Origin: Parietichytrium sp. I65-24A
Lineage: Eukaryota > Sar > Bigyra > Thraustochytrida > Thraustochytriidae
Reading direction: 5' to 3'
NCBI GenBank assembly: GCA_012862575.1
Contig: BLSF01000107.1
Coordinates: 21,370-85,369 of the forward strand
Length of the DNA stretch: 64,000 bases
Position 1 is the stretch's first letter. Every line of letters begins with the position of its first letter. A program made the position numbers and the translations under genes. Under the pieces are notes generated by a model, which was given only the letters and a program-made list of their open reading frames with translations, made no database searches and was not told the origin of the DNA. Shown here piece by piece: positions 53,201-63,580 of this stretch.

Positions 53201-54868
53201 TGTGAGGGAGGCAATCCTGTTCAGCGCACAGCTGCGACAAGATGAAGACATCCCACAGCCCGAGAAGGAAAAGTTCGTCGACGCTGTGATCAACGCTTTG
53301 GAACTAAATGAAATTGCAGATTTTGAAATTGGATCCAGAACGGAGGGCGGCCTCTCTGTCGAGCAGGCAAAGCGCTTGACGATCGCGGTGGAGATGGCCG
53401 CAAACCCGTCCGTGCTGTTTGCAGACGAGCCGACCAGCGGTCTCGACGCTAGGGCAGCGGCGCTCGTGATGAGGGGAATCAAGCGTGTGGCAAATTCTGG
53501 GCGAACAGTGGTATGCACCATTCACCAGCCTAGCCGAGACATTTTCCAGTGCTTCGACCATCTGTTGCTTCTCAAGCGAGGAGGAGAGGTGGTTTACTTT
53601 GGCAAACTTGGAGATAACTCCAAAAACCTACTAGACTACTTTTTCCAACTGTGCGGTCAGCAGATGCCTAATGCAAGGTACAACCCGGCCACATTCATGC
53701 TTGATGTCATTGGAGCTGGAACAAATACCCGCAACACAATTGATTTTGCCGCTGCGTATCGCGAGAGCTCTGTCAAGGTAGCCGAAGACGCAAAGTTGGA
53801 ATCAATCGTGGAATCTGATCTTGTCGAGCGGGAGGAAATTATTTTTGAGAATCAATACGCAGCTTCGTATGGAACCCAGCAGCGCGAACTTCTCATCAAA
53901 TGGCTGAGGACGTACTGGCGCACCCCGACCTACAACTTTACGCGTCTTCTTGTTAGCATTGTGATGTCACTCTTGTTCGGCCTGACCTACTTGCAGGTGA
54001 ACATCTCCAGCACGGCTGACGTTCAGTCACTTGTCGGGATTATTTTCATCTCCACCATGTTCATGGGCATCGTATGCATGAATTCTACGCTGCCCATGAT
54101 GTTCGAGGAGCGAGGTCCGTACTATCGAGAAAGGGCAGCGAACATGTATGGAATGTAAGTTTGAGGGGCTCGGGTGAAGAATGCGACGCCGCTCTCCTGT
54201 TTTCTCTAACGAAATTCTTTTTGTCGTTCGAAATCTCCAGCGCTCCGTATATTGTGGCTCAGACAGTTGCCGAGTTGCCTTACTTGCTTTCTTACACGTT
54301 GATTTTCCAGGTTGTTTTTTACATGCTGGTGGGACTCAATCAGAGTGCTTCCGCATTCTTCATGTACTGGTTTATCTTCTTCCTCTATCTTACCTTTGCT
54401 GCATTTTTCGGCCAGTTCCTTAGCGTGTGCACTCCGAACGAGCAGGTGGCGAGCATCATTGCAGGCATCGTTGTGGGCCTGAGCAATCTGTTTGCTGGAT
54501 TCGCTATTGGCATTGGGGATATTACGACAGGCTGGCAGTTTATGACTTTTATCATTCCCATTCGTTACGCGTGGCAAGCGCAAGTTCAAGTCCAGTTAGA
54601 GTGCAACTGCGAGGTTACTGGAGTCTCAGACGGTGGCGAATACATCTGCAACGGCAATCAGAGCTGTGACGAGGTCTGCGATCCAATCTCGCCGGGATGC
54701 CAGCGCCTCGCAGATGAACCCTACACAGCAAGCCAATATGCTACGGAAGTCTTTTACATGGATTACAGCACTACGGCGACGTTTATTGGCGCCCTCGTTG
54801 CTTTTGTTGTGGGCTTTCGCATTCTCACCGTCTTGTCCCTCAGATACTTGTCATTCCAAAAGCGTTAA
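50228..54868 (+). CDS. Full-length PDR/ABCG-type ABC transporter, three exons
   Basis: Exons 50228-52863, 53063-54154 and 54241-54868; both introns (199 and 86 bp) are phase 2 with GTAAGT donors and CAG acceptors, giving 1451 residues. Topology NBD1-TMD1-NBD2-TMD2, the pleiotropic drug resistance layout. The first splice falls inside NBD2 Walker A (GSSGAGKTTLM|DVIAGRK). NBD1: Walker A reads GPPGCGVTT, so the catalytic Lys is Val; signature VSGGERRR is intact; Walker B region MYDQISTGLDSA has Gln where the catalytic Glu is expected. NBD2: Walker A GSSGAGKTT, signature LSVEQ and Walker B FADEPTSGLDA are intact. Such asymmetric sites are known from fungal PDR pumps. Likely exports lipids or toxic organics across the plasma membrane. 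The motif style (DQISTGLDSAATFDI) is close to oomycete PDRs. Start: the first in-frame ATG. Confidence 0.9.
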
Positions 54869-55423
54869 TGGCCCGAAAACACCACTGCCACCCCAGGCGT
54901 TGAAATAGAAAAAAGAAGTGGAGATGGGTGATCTCATCAAACGTTTTACATTTTCATCTCTCTAATCCACGGCGAAGTAGTTTTTTTCTTCTCAGCTCCT
55001 ACACTCTGTCACAGTTCCCAGGGCTCATCATCGCATTCCTCTTCAAGCTCAATGAATACAAAACGAAAAGAGATTGGGCGAGCTTTCGCCTTTGAGATTC
55101 AGACTTGCTTGGCGGACATTTATCTACGTTCCCAAGAATTCAGGTTTTCGGCAGATGTTGGATGAAAGAGCCGGAAACCGCGCCCTGTCGGTCTCCACTT
55201 TCCTTGCAATTCTTGACCACGGTGCACACCACACATGAACAGAACGAAGAGCTCTTTGTTCTCTCTTGAGTAGTACCGGTACTCGTGGTAGTACCGGTAC
55301 CCGGTACCCCGTCGCAGTTAGCCAATGTCATAGCATTTGAAAAGCAGAACCACACGCACAGAGCAGGGAGAGCAGAGGTTACGACGTTCGCGCTCCTCAA
55401 AGCGTTCTGGAGGCTGAGGCAAA
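54869..55423. other. Intergenic region with GTACCGGTAC palindromes
   Basis: Contains TAGTACCGGTAC repeated twice plus CCCGGTACCC at about 55270-55310, just upstream of the LRR-array gene. Confidence 0.6.
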
Positions 55424-58102
55424 ATGGGAAGATACGAAGACCAGCAGTTTTGTGGCGCCAAGTCGAGATTCTGGTGCGTGAAGTCGTTGGGGGAAGGACT
55501 AAACGCTTTCGATCGAGAGGAGGCCGTGTGGTAAGTGAGGTGGGCTCAGCTGTGTGAAAGAGCCGGCCGAGTTGATTCACTGACGGCGCCTTTCCTTTAA
55601 CGCGCAGGTTTCATAATGGATGCGTGTGGCGAGATGGAGCGATGAAGGTCGCCATGACGCTCAACGGAAACAAAAAGCTTCGACGATTAGGGTAAGTCGT
55701 TCATGTGCTGTGATGCTGGGGCACCTGAGCTAGCGCGTGTGGCTTTGACACCGGTTTGGCGAAATGTCTTTGTCTTGTACCTTGCTAAACTTTCTCGGAC
55801 TTGGTGGCTGACGACTTCATGTCCTTTCGATGAACTAGGCTATCTCGGAATTACATTTCCCCTGCTGGAGCATCAGCAGTCGGTCGCGCGTTGGAGAAGA
55901 ACACTGTGTTAACCTCGTTGGAGTACGTGTGACTTTGACGACGATTTCTAGAAACTGTTTCGTACCTTGCTAGACTTTCTTGGACTTGATTGCTGACGGA
56001 TCCATGTTTTTTTCTCTTCTGCTGAAATAGTCTTTCGGGCGGCAACATTGGCTCTGCAGGAGCATCAGCGATTGGTCGCGCGTTGGAGAAGAACGTCACG
56101 CTGACTTGCTTAAAGTATGTGTAACTTTTAACACCGGCTCGGGGGAAAGTTCATTACCTTGCCAAATTTTCTTGGAGTTGGTTGCTGACGGTTTCGTGTT
56201 CTTTTGGTGGAATAGTCTTTCGAGCACCAACGTTTGCGATGAAGGGGCATCAGCGATCGGCCGTGCGCTGGAGAAGAACACTGCGGTAACTTTGTTGTAG
56301 TACGTGTGACTATGACACCAGGGTGGTGAGAAAATCATATCCTTGCTTTCTTTGTGGCTGACGATTTCATGTCTTTTGGTAACGGAATAGTTTTAATTCA
56401 AACAGCATTGGCGATGTAGGAGCATCATCGATCGGTCGCGCTCTGGAGAAGAACACTGTGCTGACAATTTTGTCGTACGTGTGACGTTTACACTGGTTTG
56501 GTAAAAAGATTTAGTAGAGTGCTAAATCCTCTCGGATCTGGTGGCTGACGAGGTTTGTGTCTTTCTGTAATAAAATAGTCTTCAATTTAATTACATCGGC
56601 AACAAAGGAGCATCGGCGATCGGCCACGCGCTTGAGAAGAACACCGCACTGACTTCATTGTAGTATGTGTGACGTTCAAACCGATTTGGTGAACTTTTTC
56701 GGTCTTGGTGGCTAACCTCTCCCCGCTTCTTCGATGGCATAGTCTTTATTACAACAACATCAACCATGAAGGAGCATCAGCAATTGGCTGCGCGCTGGAG
56801 AAGAACACAGCGTTGACTTTGTTGGAGTACGTGTGGCTTTGACACCGGTTCGGGGGGAAAGTCAATATCTTGGACTTAGTGGCTGACGATTTCGTGTCGT
56901 GTTGTTTTGGTGGAATAGACTTGAACGTAATCTCATCCACGCTGAAGGAGCAGCAGCGATCGGCCGTGCGCTGGAGAAGAAAGCTGCGCTGACTTGCTTG
57001 AAGTACGTGTGTTTCTGACACCGGTTTGGTGACAAAAGTTCAGCACCGTGTTAGACTTTCTCCTCGATCTCTGTGGCTGACGAATCCATGTCTTCTTGGC
57101 GGAATAGTCTTTGTGAGAGTGGGATCGGCGACAAAGGAGCATCAGCAATCGGTCGCGCATTGGAGAAAAACACTGCGCTGACTACGTTGGAGTACGTATG
57201 ACTCGCACGCTGGTTTGCCGAAATCGTTCGGAACCTTTGCTAGATCTTCTCGTTTTTGGTTGACAAGTTCGCGTTTTTTTTTCAAACGAAATAGTCTTGT
57301 TGGGAATAAATGTGGCAGTGAAGGAGCATCAGTAATTGGTCGTGCGCTAGAAATGAATACTGCGCTCACTTCGTTGAAGTACGTGTGACTTTGACAATGG
57401 GTTGGTAAAAATATTTCCTTGCTTTCTTTGTGGCTGACGATTTCATGTCTTCTGGTAACGGAATAGTTTTGGCGTAAACAGCATTGACGGTGAAGGAGTA
57501 TCAGCAATCGGTCGTGCCCTAGAAACGAATACTGCGCTCACTTCGTTGAGGTACGTGTGACTTCGACACCGGGTTGGTGAAAATATTATTTTCTTGCTTT
57601 CTTTGCGGCTGACGATGTCATGTCTTTCTTGTGAAAAGTCTTGCGTGGAATGGCGCTGGCGCTGAAGGGGCATCAACGATCGGTCGCGTGTTGGAGAAGA
57701 GCACCGCGCTGAATGAGTTGAAGTACGTGTGACGTTTGAACCGGCTCGCTGAAACGTGTAGTACCGTACTAAACTTTTCTTGGACTTGGTAACTCATGTC
57801 TGGTACCGGTAACTTATGTCTTTTTGAAATGCAATAGTCTTGCGGGAAACAGCATTGGCGCTGAAGGAGCGTCAGCGATCGGTCGCGCGTTGGAGAAAAA
57901 CACTGCGCTGACTAAATTGAAGTATGTGTGACTGTGACACCGGTTGGTAAAATGGTACCTTGCTAGACCTTCTTGGACTTGGTGGTTGACGATTTCATAT
58001 CTCTCTGCAATCGACTAGTCTTTCTGAGAATGGCATTGGCGCTGGAGGAGCATCAGCGATCGGCAGCGGGTTGGAGAAAAACACGACGCTGACTACGTTG
58101 GA
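55424..58102 (+). CDS. LRR-array gene: cap exons plus 13 one-exon LRR units (3' end lost)
   Basis: Fifteen exons, all with phase-2 junctions: 55424-55530, 55608-55691, then 84-nt exons starting at 55839, 56031, 56216, 56391, 56579, 56743, 56919, 57108, 57295, 57467, 57639, 57838 and 58019. Exon 1 encodes the same N-terminal cap as at 10012/11554 (MGRYEDQQF ... RFWCVKSLGEGL ... EAVW). Exon 2 is a degenerate LRR. Each following exon encodes one 28-residue RI-type LRR with consensus LxxNxIGxEGASAIGRALEKNTALTxLx; residues 2, 3, 5 and 8 vary most. Introns (about 80-120 nt) also share GTACGTGTGACTTTGACACCGG at the donor and GGTGGCTGACGA(T/C)TTCATGTCTTTT before the acceptor. There is no stop within the array. 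The gene runs into the N at 58122, so downstream domains are unknown; Roc-COR-TIR is a reasonable expectation by analogy with 12489-14516. Confidence 0.8.
55839..58102 (+). repeat. Tandem exon-plus-intron units, 13 copies, mean period about 182 bp
   Basis: Exon parts are all exactly 84 nt; intron parts vary from about 80 to 116 nt. The exon 3' half (GAAGGAGCATCAGCGATCGG, then CGCGCGTTGGAGAAGAACACT) is far more conserved than the 5' quarter. Confidence 0.95.
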
Positions 58103-58121
58103 GTAAGTGCGACTTTGACAT

Positions 58122-58122
58122 N
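58122..58122. other. Assembly join (single N)
   Basis: Joins an LRR intron to the inside of an unrelated minus-strand coding segment. Confidence 0.85.
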
Positions 58123-58705
58123 GGGCGCACTCTCCGTTGTGGCATGAGCCGCAGTTGTGACATTTTTTTGGCCTGTTCAGACGGTGGTAGCCCTTGCAAT
58201 GGCCGCAGAACCGGTGTTTGCAGTGATAATTAAAGTGCTTAGCAACAGGAGGTTCGATCCTGAGCGCGGCGAAGTCTAATCCGCGGCAATGTTCGCAAAA
58301 AGGATCTTCATTGAGGACAACGCTGTCCATGTTTATAGGCTGTGGAACGGAGCGTGAAGGTGCCTCATCATCACCATTATCATCATTACTTGGGGCAGCT
58401 TCTAACGGTTGTCCAGTTGCTGCACTGGCAGCTTCATTGCGCACAGCATCATCGTTCACTCGTGCGCATCTCGTACCTGCTCTGTGTCTCCTATTGCAAA
58501 GGGCACAGAGCTTTTGCGGACAGCGCGAGGGAATATGAGCCAGAAGTGGCTGTCCCAAGTCCAACCCGGAGCAGTGCAAGCAAGTACCCCTCGGTCGGGA
58601 GTCGCAACGTGTACTCGGGTGCCCAGACGCTGTGCCGCAATATTGGCATGGGTTGTCTGGACAGTAGTATCGTCTGTGGGGTTTCCCATGACATCTGCAG
58701 GACAT
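58123..58705 (-). CDS. Cys/His-rich zinc-knuckle-like protein, 3' end cut by assembly join
   Basis: About 194 residues from ATG 58705 to the N. Clusters with CxxC...H...C spacing recur: CQYCGTASGHPSTRC, CLHCSGLDLG with following H and C, CALCNRRHRAGTRC, CEHCRGLDF with H and C, and CGHCKGYHRLNRPKKC. These look like CCHC zinc knuckles of variable spacing. Two blocks begin HC(S/R)GLDxxxxL, so the protein contains an internal duplication. Such modules bind single-stranded nucleic acid or proteins. A gag-like retroelement protein is possible, but no reverse transcriptase or integrase is visible nearby. An acidic linker (DDNGDDEAP) separates the two halves. Confidence 0.6.
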
Positions 58706-58835
58706 GCAAAAAGAGTCAAAGAGTCAAGTCCTTGGCCACACCTGTCTCCTTTCTCTTCTTCCTTTCTCACTGCACTTCAACTCTCGTGCTTGCTGTATCC
58801 GTTCACACCACAAACTGCCAGTGCCAGTGCATGCT

Positions 58836-59168
58836 GGCGGCCTAGCCATGTATAAATCCAGCTAAGAAAGGCTATTACTGATTTAGTGTAAGATGAGGCT
58901 TGTGTAGCATTCTCTCTACGGTGCTGATGGTGCCGCCACTTAGACCACGTGTTTTGTTCATAAAGCTATGAGAGGCGTAGAGAAGTTCTGTTACCGGACC
59001 TGTGGCGGCCTAGCCATGTAGAAATCCAGCTAAAGAAATGTTAGTACTGATGTAGTGTAAGATGAGGCTTGAGTAGCATTCTCTCTACGGTGTCGATGGT
59101 GCCTGCACGCAGACCACGTGTTTTGTTCATAAAGCTATGAAAGGCGTAGAGAGGTTCTGTTACCGGAC
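58836..59168. repeat. 168-bp tandem repeat, two copies
   Basis: Copies start at 58836 and 59004 with GGCGGCCTAGCCATGTA, and each ends near TTCTGTTACCGGAC. About 90 percent identical by eye. No coding frame is shared. Confidence 0.9.
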
Positions 59169-59264
59169 GAAAGTGTCTGTAACCCGAACCCAGACTCGAT
59201 TCGAAAATGCATGGGGCTATTTTGGCATAGCAGAGACTTGGTTGAGTACCTCAACCAAGCCCCG

Positions 59265-59907
59265 ATTTTACCCCTTTTACTGACCAGTGACTAGACTTAT
59301 GTGTACCATGGTAGGTACGTACTTGATCAATCTCAATGATTGGCAAGAAATTTCACAGTCAGTGGAATAGCATAGGCTCTGAATCAGGATCTGGCACGCG
59401 CGATTTGATGACGAAGTCACGACTTCCGAGTTTGGTTACTAGAAAGAGCGTAGCTGATTTTGCAATTTGCAATTTGCAATTTGCAATTGGCGACACAAGC
59501 CAGGAAGATCCAGCTAGTAGTAGCTAACCTAACCTAATGCTAGCTAGAGTAGTAAGTAGTAGAGGAAGAGAAGGTGCACTCTCCTTCTTCTCCTTAGGTT
59601 AGAAAAGAAAATCACAAAAAAAAGGAAGTGATTGGAGCAGATAGCTTTAGTTATTGCGCAGGGGAGCTCCTTTGCGCATCTGCAAAGAAGCTCACCGTCT
59701 CCCCTATCCGGGCGGTAATGTGCTTGATCCTTGTGACATCGCACACTTTCCTCACCTCACTTCCCTCACATGGGGAATTCAATCCACAAGATCGCCATCA
59801 ACGTCATCACCAAGTGGCCTCTTCCTTTGTAAGCTCCCTTTACTGTACGATAAAATATGCATGATCGTACAACTTTGGGGCGAAAATTGATGTCAGCTAT
59901 TGTCAGC
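59265..59907. repeat. ~640-bp direct repeat, copy 1
   Basis: Nearly identical to 60043-60694, with small indels (for example GCACGCACCTGCGT inserted in copy 2). Copy 1 ends exactly at the N (59908). Confidence 0.85.
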
Positions 59908-59908
59908 N
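59908..59908. other. Assembly join (single N)
   Basis: Cuts repeat copy 1; the right side does not continue the homology. Confidence 0.8.
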
Positions 59909-60042
59909 TGCACTCTATACACCAATTAAGCCTAACTACAGGATACACAAGGACTAGTCCCTTGTTCTACAGAGCTCCTTGCTCGTTAGTACTCCTATAC
60001 TAGCTAGCCAGCTGTAAACCTACTCGAACTCTCTCCTCCCCC

Positions 60043-60694
60043 ATTTTACCCCTTTTACTGACCAGTGACTAAACTTATGTGTACCATGGTAGGTACGTAC
60101 AGTTTGATCAATCTCAATGATTGGCAAGAAATTTCACAGTCAGTGGAATAGCATAGGCTCTGAATCAGGATCTGGCACGCGCGATTTGATGACGAAGTCA
60201 CGACTTCCGAGTTTGGTTAGAGCGTAGCTGATTTTTGCAATTTGCAATTTGCAATTTGCAATTGGCAACACAAGCCAGGAAGATCCAGCTAGTAGTAGCT
60301 AACCTAACCTAAGGCTAGCTAGAGTAGTAAGTAGTAGAGGAAGAGAAGGTGCACGCACCTGCGTGCACTCACTCTCCTCCTTCTTCTTCTTAGGTTAGAA
60401 AAGAAAATCACATAAAAAAGAAAGTGATTGGAGCAGATAGCTTTAGTTATTGCAGGGGAGCTCCTTTGCGCATCTGCAAAGAAGCTCACCGTCTCCCCTA
60501 TCCGGGCGGTAATGTGCTTGATCCTTGTGACATCGCACACTTTCCTCACCTCGCTTCCCTCACATGGGGAATTCAATCCACAAGATCGCCATCAACGTCA
60601 TCACCAAGTGGCCTCTTCCTTTGTAAGCTCCCTTTACTGTACGATAAAATATGCATGATCGAACAACTTTGGGGCGGAAATTGATGTCAGCTAT
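60043..60694. repeat. ~640-bp direct repeat, copy 2
   Basis: Counterpart of 59265-59907; continues beyond the point where copy 1 is cut. Confidence 0.85.
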
Positions 60695-60875
60695 TGTCAG
60701 CTTTTCAGACTTGCAGGTGCACATGATGCGTGTGCGTCAGGCTCCAGGGGCTCGTAGAGAGCGAAACAGATCGAAAGGAAGCACGTGGGACCACAGACGG
60801 AAGAGATCAAATGATCGCGAGGCTCACGCGTGGCAGTCTTCTTTCTTCGGTTGCAATGAAAATTCATACCGGCNG

Positions 60876-60876
60876 G
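60876..60876. other. Assembly join (single N) with unmerged overlap
   Basis: About 200 bp ending at 60875 (from 60671) is repeated without visible differences immediately after the N, as expected when two overlapping contigs were placed end to end. Confidence 0.9.
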
Positions 60877-61441
60877 GGCGGAAATTGATGTCAGCTATTG
60901 TCAGCTTTTCAGACTTGCAGGTGCACATGATGCGTGTGCGTCAGGCTCCAGGGGCTCGTAGAGAGCGAAACAGATCGAAAGGAAGCACGTGGGACCACAG
61001 ACGGAAGAGATCAAATGATCGCGAGGCTCACGCGTGGCAGTCTTCTTTCTTCGGTTGCAATGAAAATTCATACCGGCAAGGCCCAACCTCGTAATGTGGT
61101 ACGTTTTCACTGGTCTCTACGAACTAATAATTTTACCAGTATAGTTGAATTAACAGAGCAGTCAAGTCAAATCTGTCGTTTGGAATCGCTTGTCGGTTGA
61201 TCGGAGAGCGGAAAGGCAGGAAGAAGAGGGAAAGAGGGAGGAGGGAGGGCGACTCGAAGACGATTCTCTCAGCAACCAGATCAAAAATTTACCTAGGAGT
61301 TTGGCCAAACCAAGAGGCAGAGTTGCGCGAAATCCTTCACTAACTGTAAATTGTTCTTACAGTCAGTGATGGAATCTCTTCGAAACTGGAGGCTGGGAGT
61401 AAATCTCTTCGAATCTGGACGGTGGTAAGTATGTAAACTTC

Positions 61442-61494
61442 CACCTCACTATGGCAGGGGTTACAGCTGCTCCTGTCGTTTGCCTCCGCTGGAA
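61442..61494 (+). repeat. Dispersed repeat, copy 2
   Basis: Matches 1392-1444 apart from a two-base deletion (CTCACTGTC to CTCCTGTC) and a T to C change. Confidence 0.85.
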
Positions 61495-61699
61495 CTGACT
61501 TTTCATCAGCTCAACAATGGATCAAGATAGATGAGATAATCAAGATCCCGCTCCTAGAGGTAGTAAAGCTAGAGCACCACTGTCGATTGAGCTGTGTTTG
61601 GGCCTGAGCAGAGTGCAATGGCGAGGCGGCAAATCCCAAACGAGCCTGAGGGAGCGACGCAGAAGAAGAGCGAGACTGAGAGATTGATTGACGCACACG

Positions 61700-63580
61700 A
61701 TGAAGGTGCAATCCAAGGCCATCTTGGCGATGGTGGTGGCTGCACTCCTGGCGGCAGGCAGTGAGGCAGACCGCGCGGATGTCGCCAGCAGCTCCAAAGC
61801 GAGGTCCGGGTTGCGCTCGAGCTTGAGGGAGCATTGGGGCTGGAATCCGTTTCCAACCCCTGAACCAACACCTGCACCAACCCCTGAGCCAGCCCCGGTG
61901 CCCCTTCCCGAGGGGGAAACTTGCTACAGCGATGGTGAGATGACGTTGTCCGGGGAAACCGGAGCTTGTGTTGGGGTGAAGGCAAGTAAGAAAATTGTCA
62001 CTGAACTCGTGGACAAGTTTTGTGGTGAGGACAGTTCACTCGCAGCCAAACTTGCTTGTGGGGTGTTCAAGAACGGTATGTTCTTCTTCATTATACTCTT
62101 CGATCTCTTCTTTGGTGACACCGTCAAGGGCTGCATAGGAGACTTCACTGGCGATGAAGTAGCTTCGCTTTCTTACACCGAGGGCTTGACTTGCAACTTT
62201 CCATTGGTGCCAGACCATGTGTATGGTGTGTACGGGCTGGAAATCAACTTGGGCATCTTCAGCATGGCTCAGTGGAAAGAGAAGACGGAACGGATTTCCA
62301 AGATTGCAAGCAACACATTTGCAAATTTGAATGCTCTCTCGCGCCTTTCGTATGCAGATGTGAAGGCACACGTCCCCAAAATCATGGATGATATGCAGGA
62401 GATCGGTTCAAAAAAGGCAACTATGCCCCCAACCTCAGCCACCAAGTCCGAGGCGGAAAAGGCTTATGCGGACACGAAAGACAAGAGGCTTTCTTCTTTT
62501 TTCAAAGCGTCTCAGAAAGATGTGTTCGAGATGAATCCAAGTTTCTGCGTCGCATTTCAAAGTCCGCAATCGGATTGTCCCACAAAGTTCTCATTTGCTT
62601 TCACCTTCAACTATGACTTAATCGAGGTCATGTTCGATACGGTTACGCTGCCTGTCAAGATGCCCGCGATGATGGTTCCGGCGGTAGGAGCGGGACTTCA
62701 ACTTGGAACAGACCAGGCGCAAGACATTTTGTCCATGATCTTTAGCCGAACTAGCGTTGGGTACTCATTCGACTCTGCATTCAGGAAGCAGATCAAAGTT
62801 CTCAAAGGCGACTTTTCATTTACCGACTACGAAGTCCAAGGCGATCTGTACTATCAGGGCCTAGTGTCAACGACGGTCGGAAACCTCATCCCATCCATTC
62901 CGATCCCGAGCCTCCCCGGATTCGACTTTTCTGAGCGGTTTCTCAACAAGCTTATTCCACTGTCTTCCGCTGTATATGTCACCAACATTTTCGATCTCGG
63001 GACTGGAAGTGCCCGTGATATGCTGATGGGGCAACTTGCAGAGCCTGTCGACGCTGACCTTGATGCGATGGAGAAAGCAGCAGAGATGATGTTCGGGTAC
63101 ACCAATTTCTTCGAAATCTCCGGAGGTATATTCATGGACCTGTCCACTTGGTCGTTCGGACTTGTGGCGGGTTTCTATGTTGAGGTGACGAAGCTTAACC
63201 TTCTCAGCATTGGTGCCAGGGCAAAGTCAGACCTAGCGCCCGGCTTCTACTTTACTTTGGACTCATCGGTGGCCAAAGACATTGCCGGCATTCCGGCGTC
63301 CATGTGTCGCCAGCTCCTCCAGTCCACTTATGTGATGAAGCGTTTCTGCGATTATATAACTGTAAACGTGAACAAGCTGGAGCTCAGCTATGCTCTCTCG
63401 TTTGATGGCGCCTTGGAGTTCAGAGTTTCCGGTCTTAGTCTGAGTGGATATTTTATCAATGGCTATCACTGCAGAATTGTGAGTCACGACGAGTTCAAGT
63501 GCGAAATTGACGGTGGAAAGTTTCTTGGGAACACTGTCCTCGTAGACAAGAAGCCGTCGGGCAACAGCTACTGGGGATAG
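61700..63580 (+). CDS. Secreted protein of unknown function with Pro/Glu stalk
   Basis: 626 residues from ATG 61700 (MKVQSKAI). Signal peptide about residues 1-23. A short PTPEPTPAPTPEPAP stalk at about 52-72 precedes a large domain with CYSDG, CVGV, FCGED and ACGVFKNG near its start and another Cys cluster (CRQLLQ, RFCDY, YHCRIV, FKCEID) at the C-terminus, suggesting disulfides. The middle contains amphipathic beta-like segments (LVSTTVGNLIPSIPIPSLPGF; FSFTDYEVQGDLYYQ). I do not recognise a family. Probably extracellular or in an endomembrane lumen. The stalk resembles the S/T/P-rich linkers of the FN2 protein at 26294. Confidence 0.75.
   Translation: MKVQSKAILAMVVAALLAAGSEADRADVASSSKARSGLRSSLREHWGWNPFPTPEPTPAPTPEPAPVPLPEGETCYSDGEMTLSGETGACVGVKASKKIVTELVDKFCGEDSSLAAKLACGVFKNGMFFFIILFDLFFGDTVKGCIGDFTGDEVASLSYTEGLTCNFPLVPDHVYGVYGLEINLGIFSMAQWKEKTERISKIASNTFANLNALSRLSYADVKAHVPKIMDDMQEIGSKKATMPPTSATKSEAEKAYADTKDKRLSSFFKASQKDVFEMNPSFCVAFQSPQSDCPTKFSFAFTFNYDLIEVMFDTVTLPVKMPAMMVPAVGAGLQLGTDQAQDILSMIFSRTSVGYSFDSAFRKQIKVLKGDFSFTDYEVQGDLYYQGLVSTTVGNLIPSIPIPSLPGFDFSERFLNKLIPLSSAVYVTNIFDLGTGSARDMLMGQLAEPVDADLDAMEKAAEMMFGYTNFFEISGGIFMDLSTWSFGLVAGFYVEVTKLNLLSIGARAKSDLAPGFYFTLDSSVAKDIAGIPASMCRQLLQSTYVMKRFCDYITVNVNKLELSYALSFDGALEFRVSGLSLSGYFINGYHCRIVSHDEFKCEIDGGKFLGNTVLVDKKPSGNSYWG

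Larger units (their letters stand above)
58706..61699. other. Repeat-rich intergenic region with two assembly joins
   Basis: No gene recognised. A ~640-bp segment at 59265-59907 recurs at 60043-60694, and a ~200-bp segment recurs either side of the N at 60876. TTTGCAA repeats occur at 59458-59490 and 60235-60263. A copy of the dispersed element is at 61442-61494. Confidence 0.7.

Noticed and set aside
56749-57676. Minus-strand open stretches opposite the LRR exons
   Set aside because: They are shadows of the repeated LRR coding sequence and share its periodicity.
55839-58102. CRISPR-like regular array
   Set aside because: The repeated part is coding LRR sequence bounded by splice sites, in a eukaryote. 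The spacers are related introns, not unique spacers.
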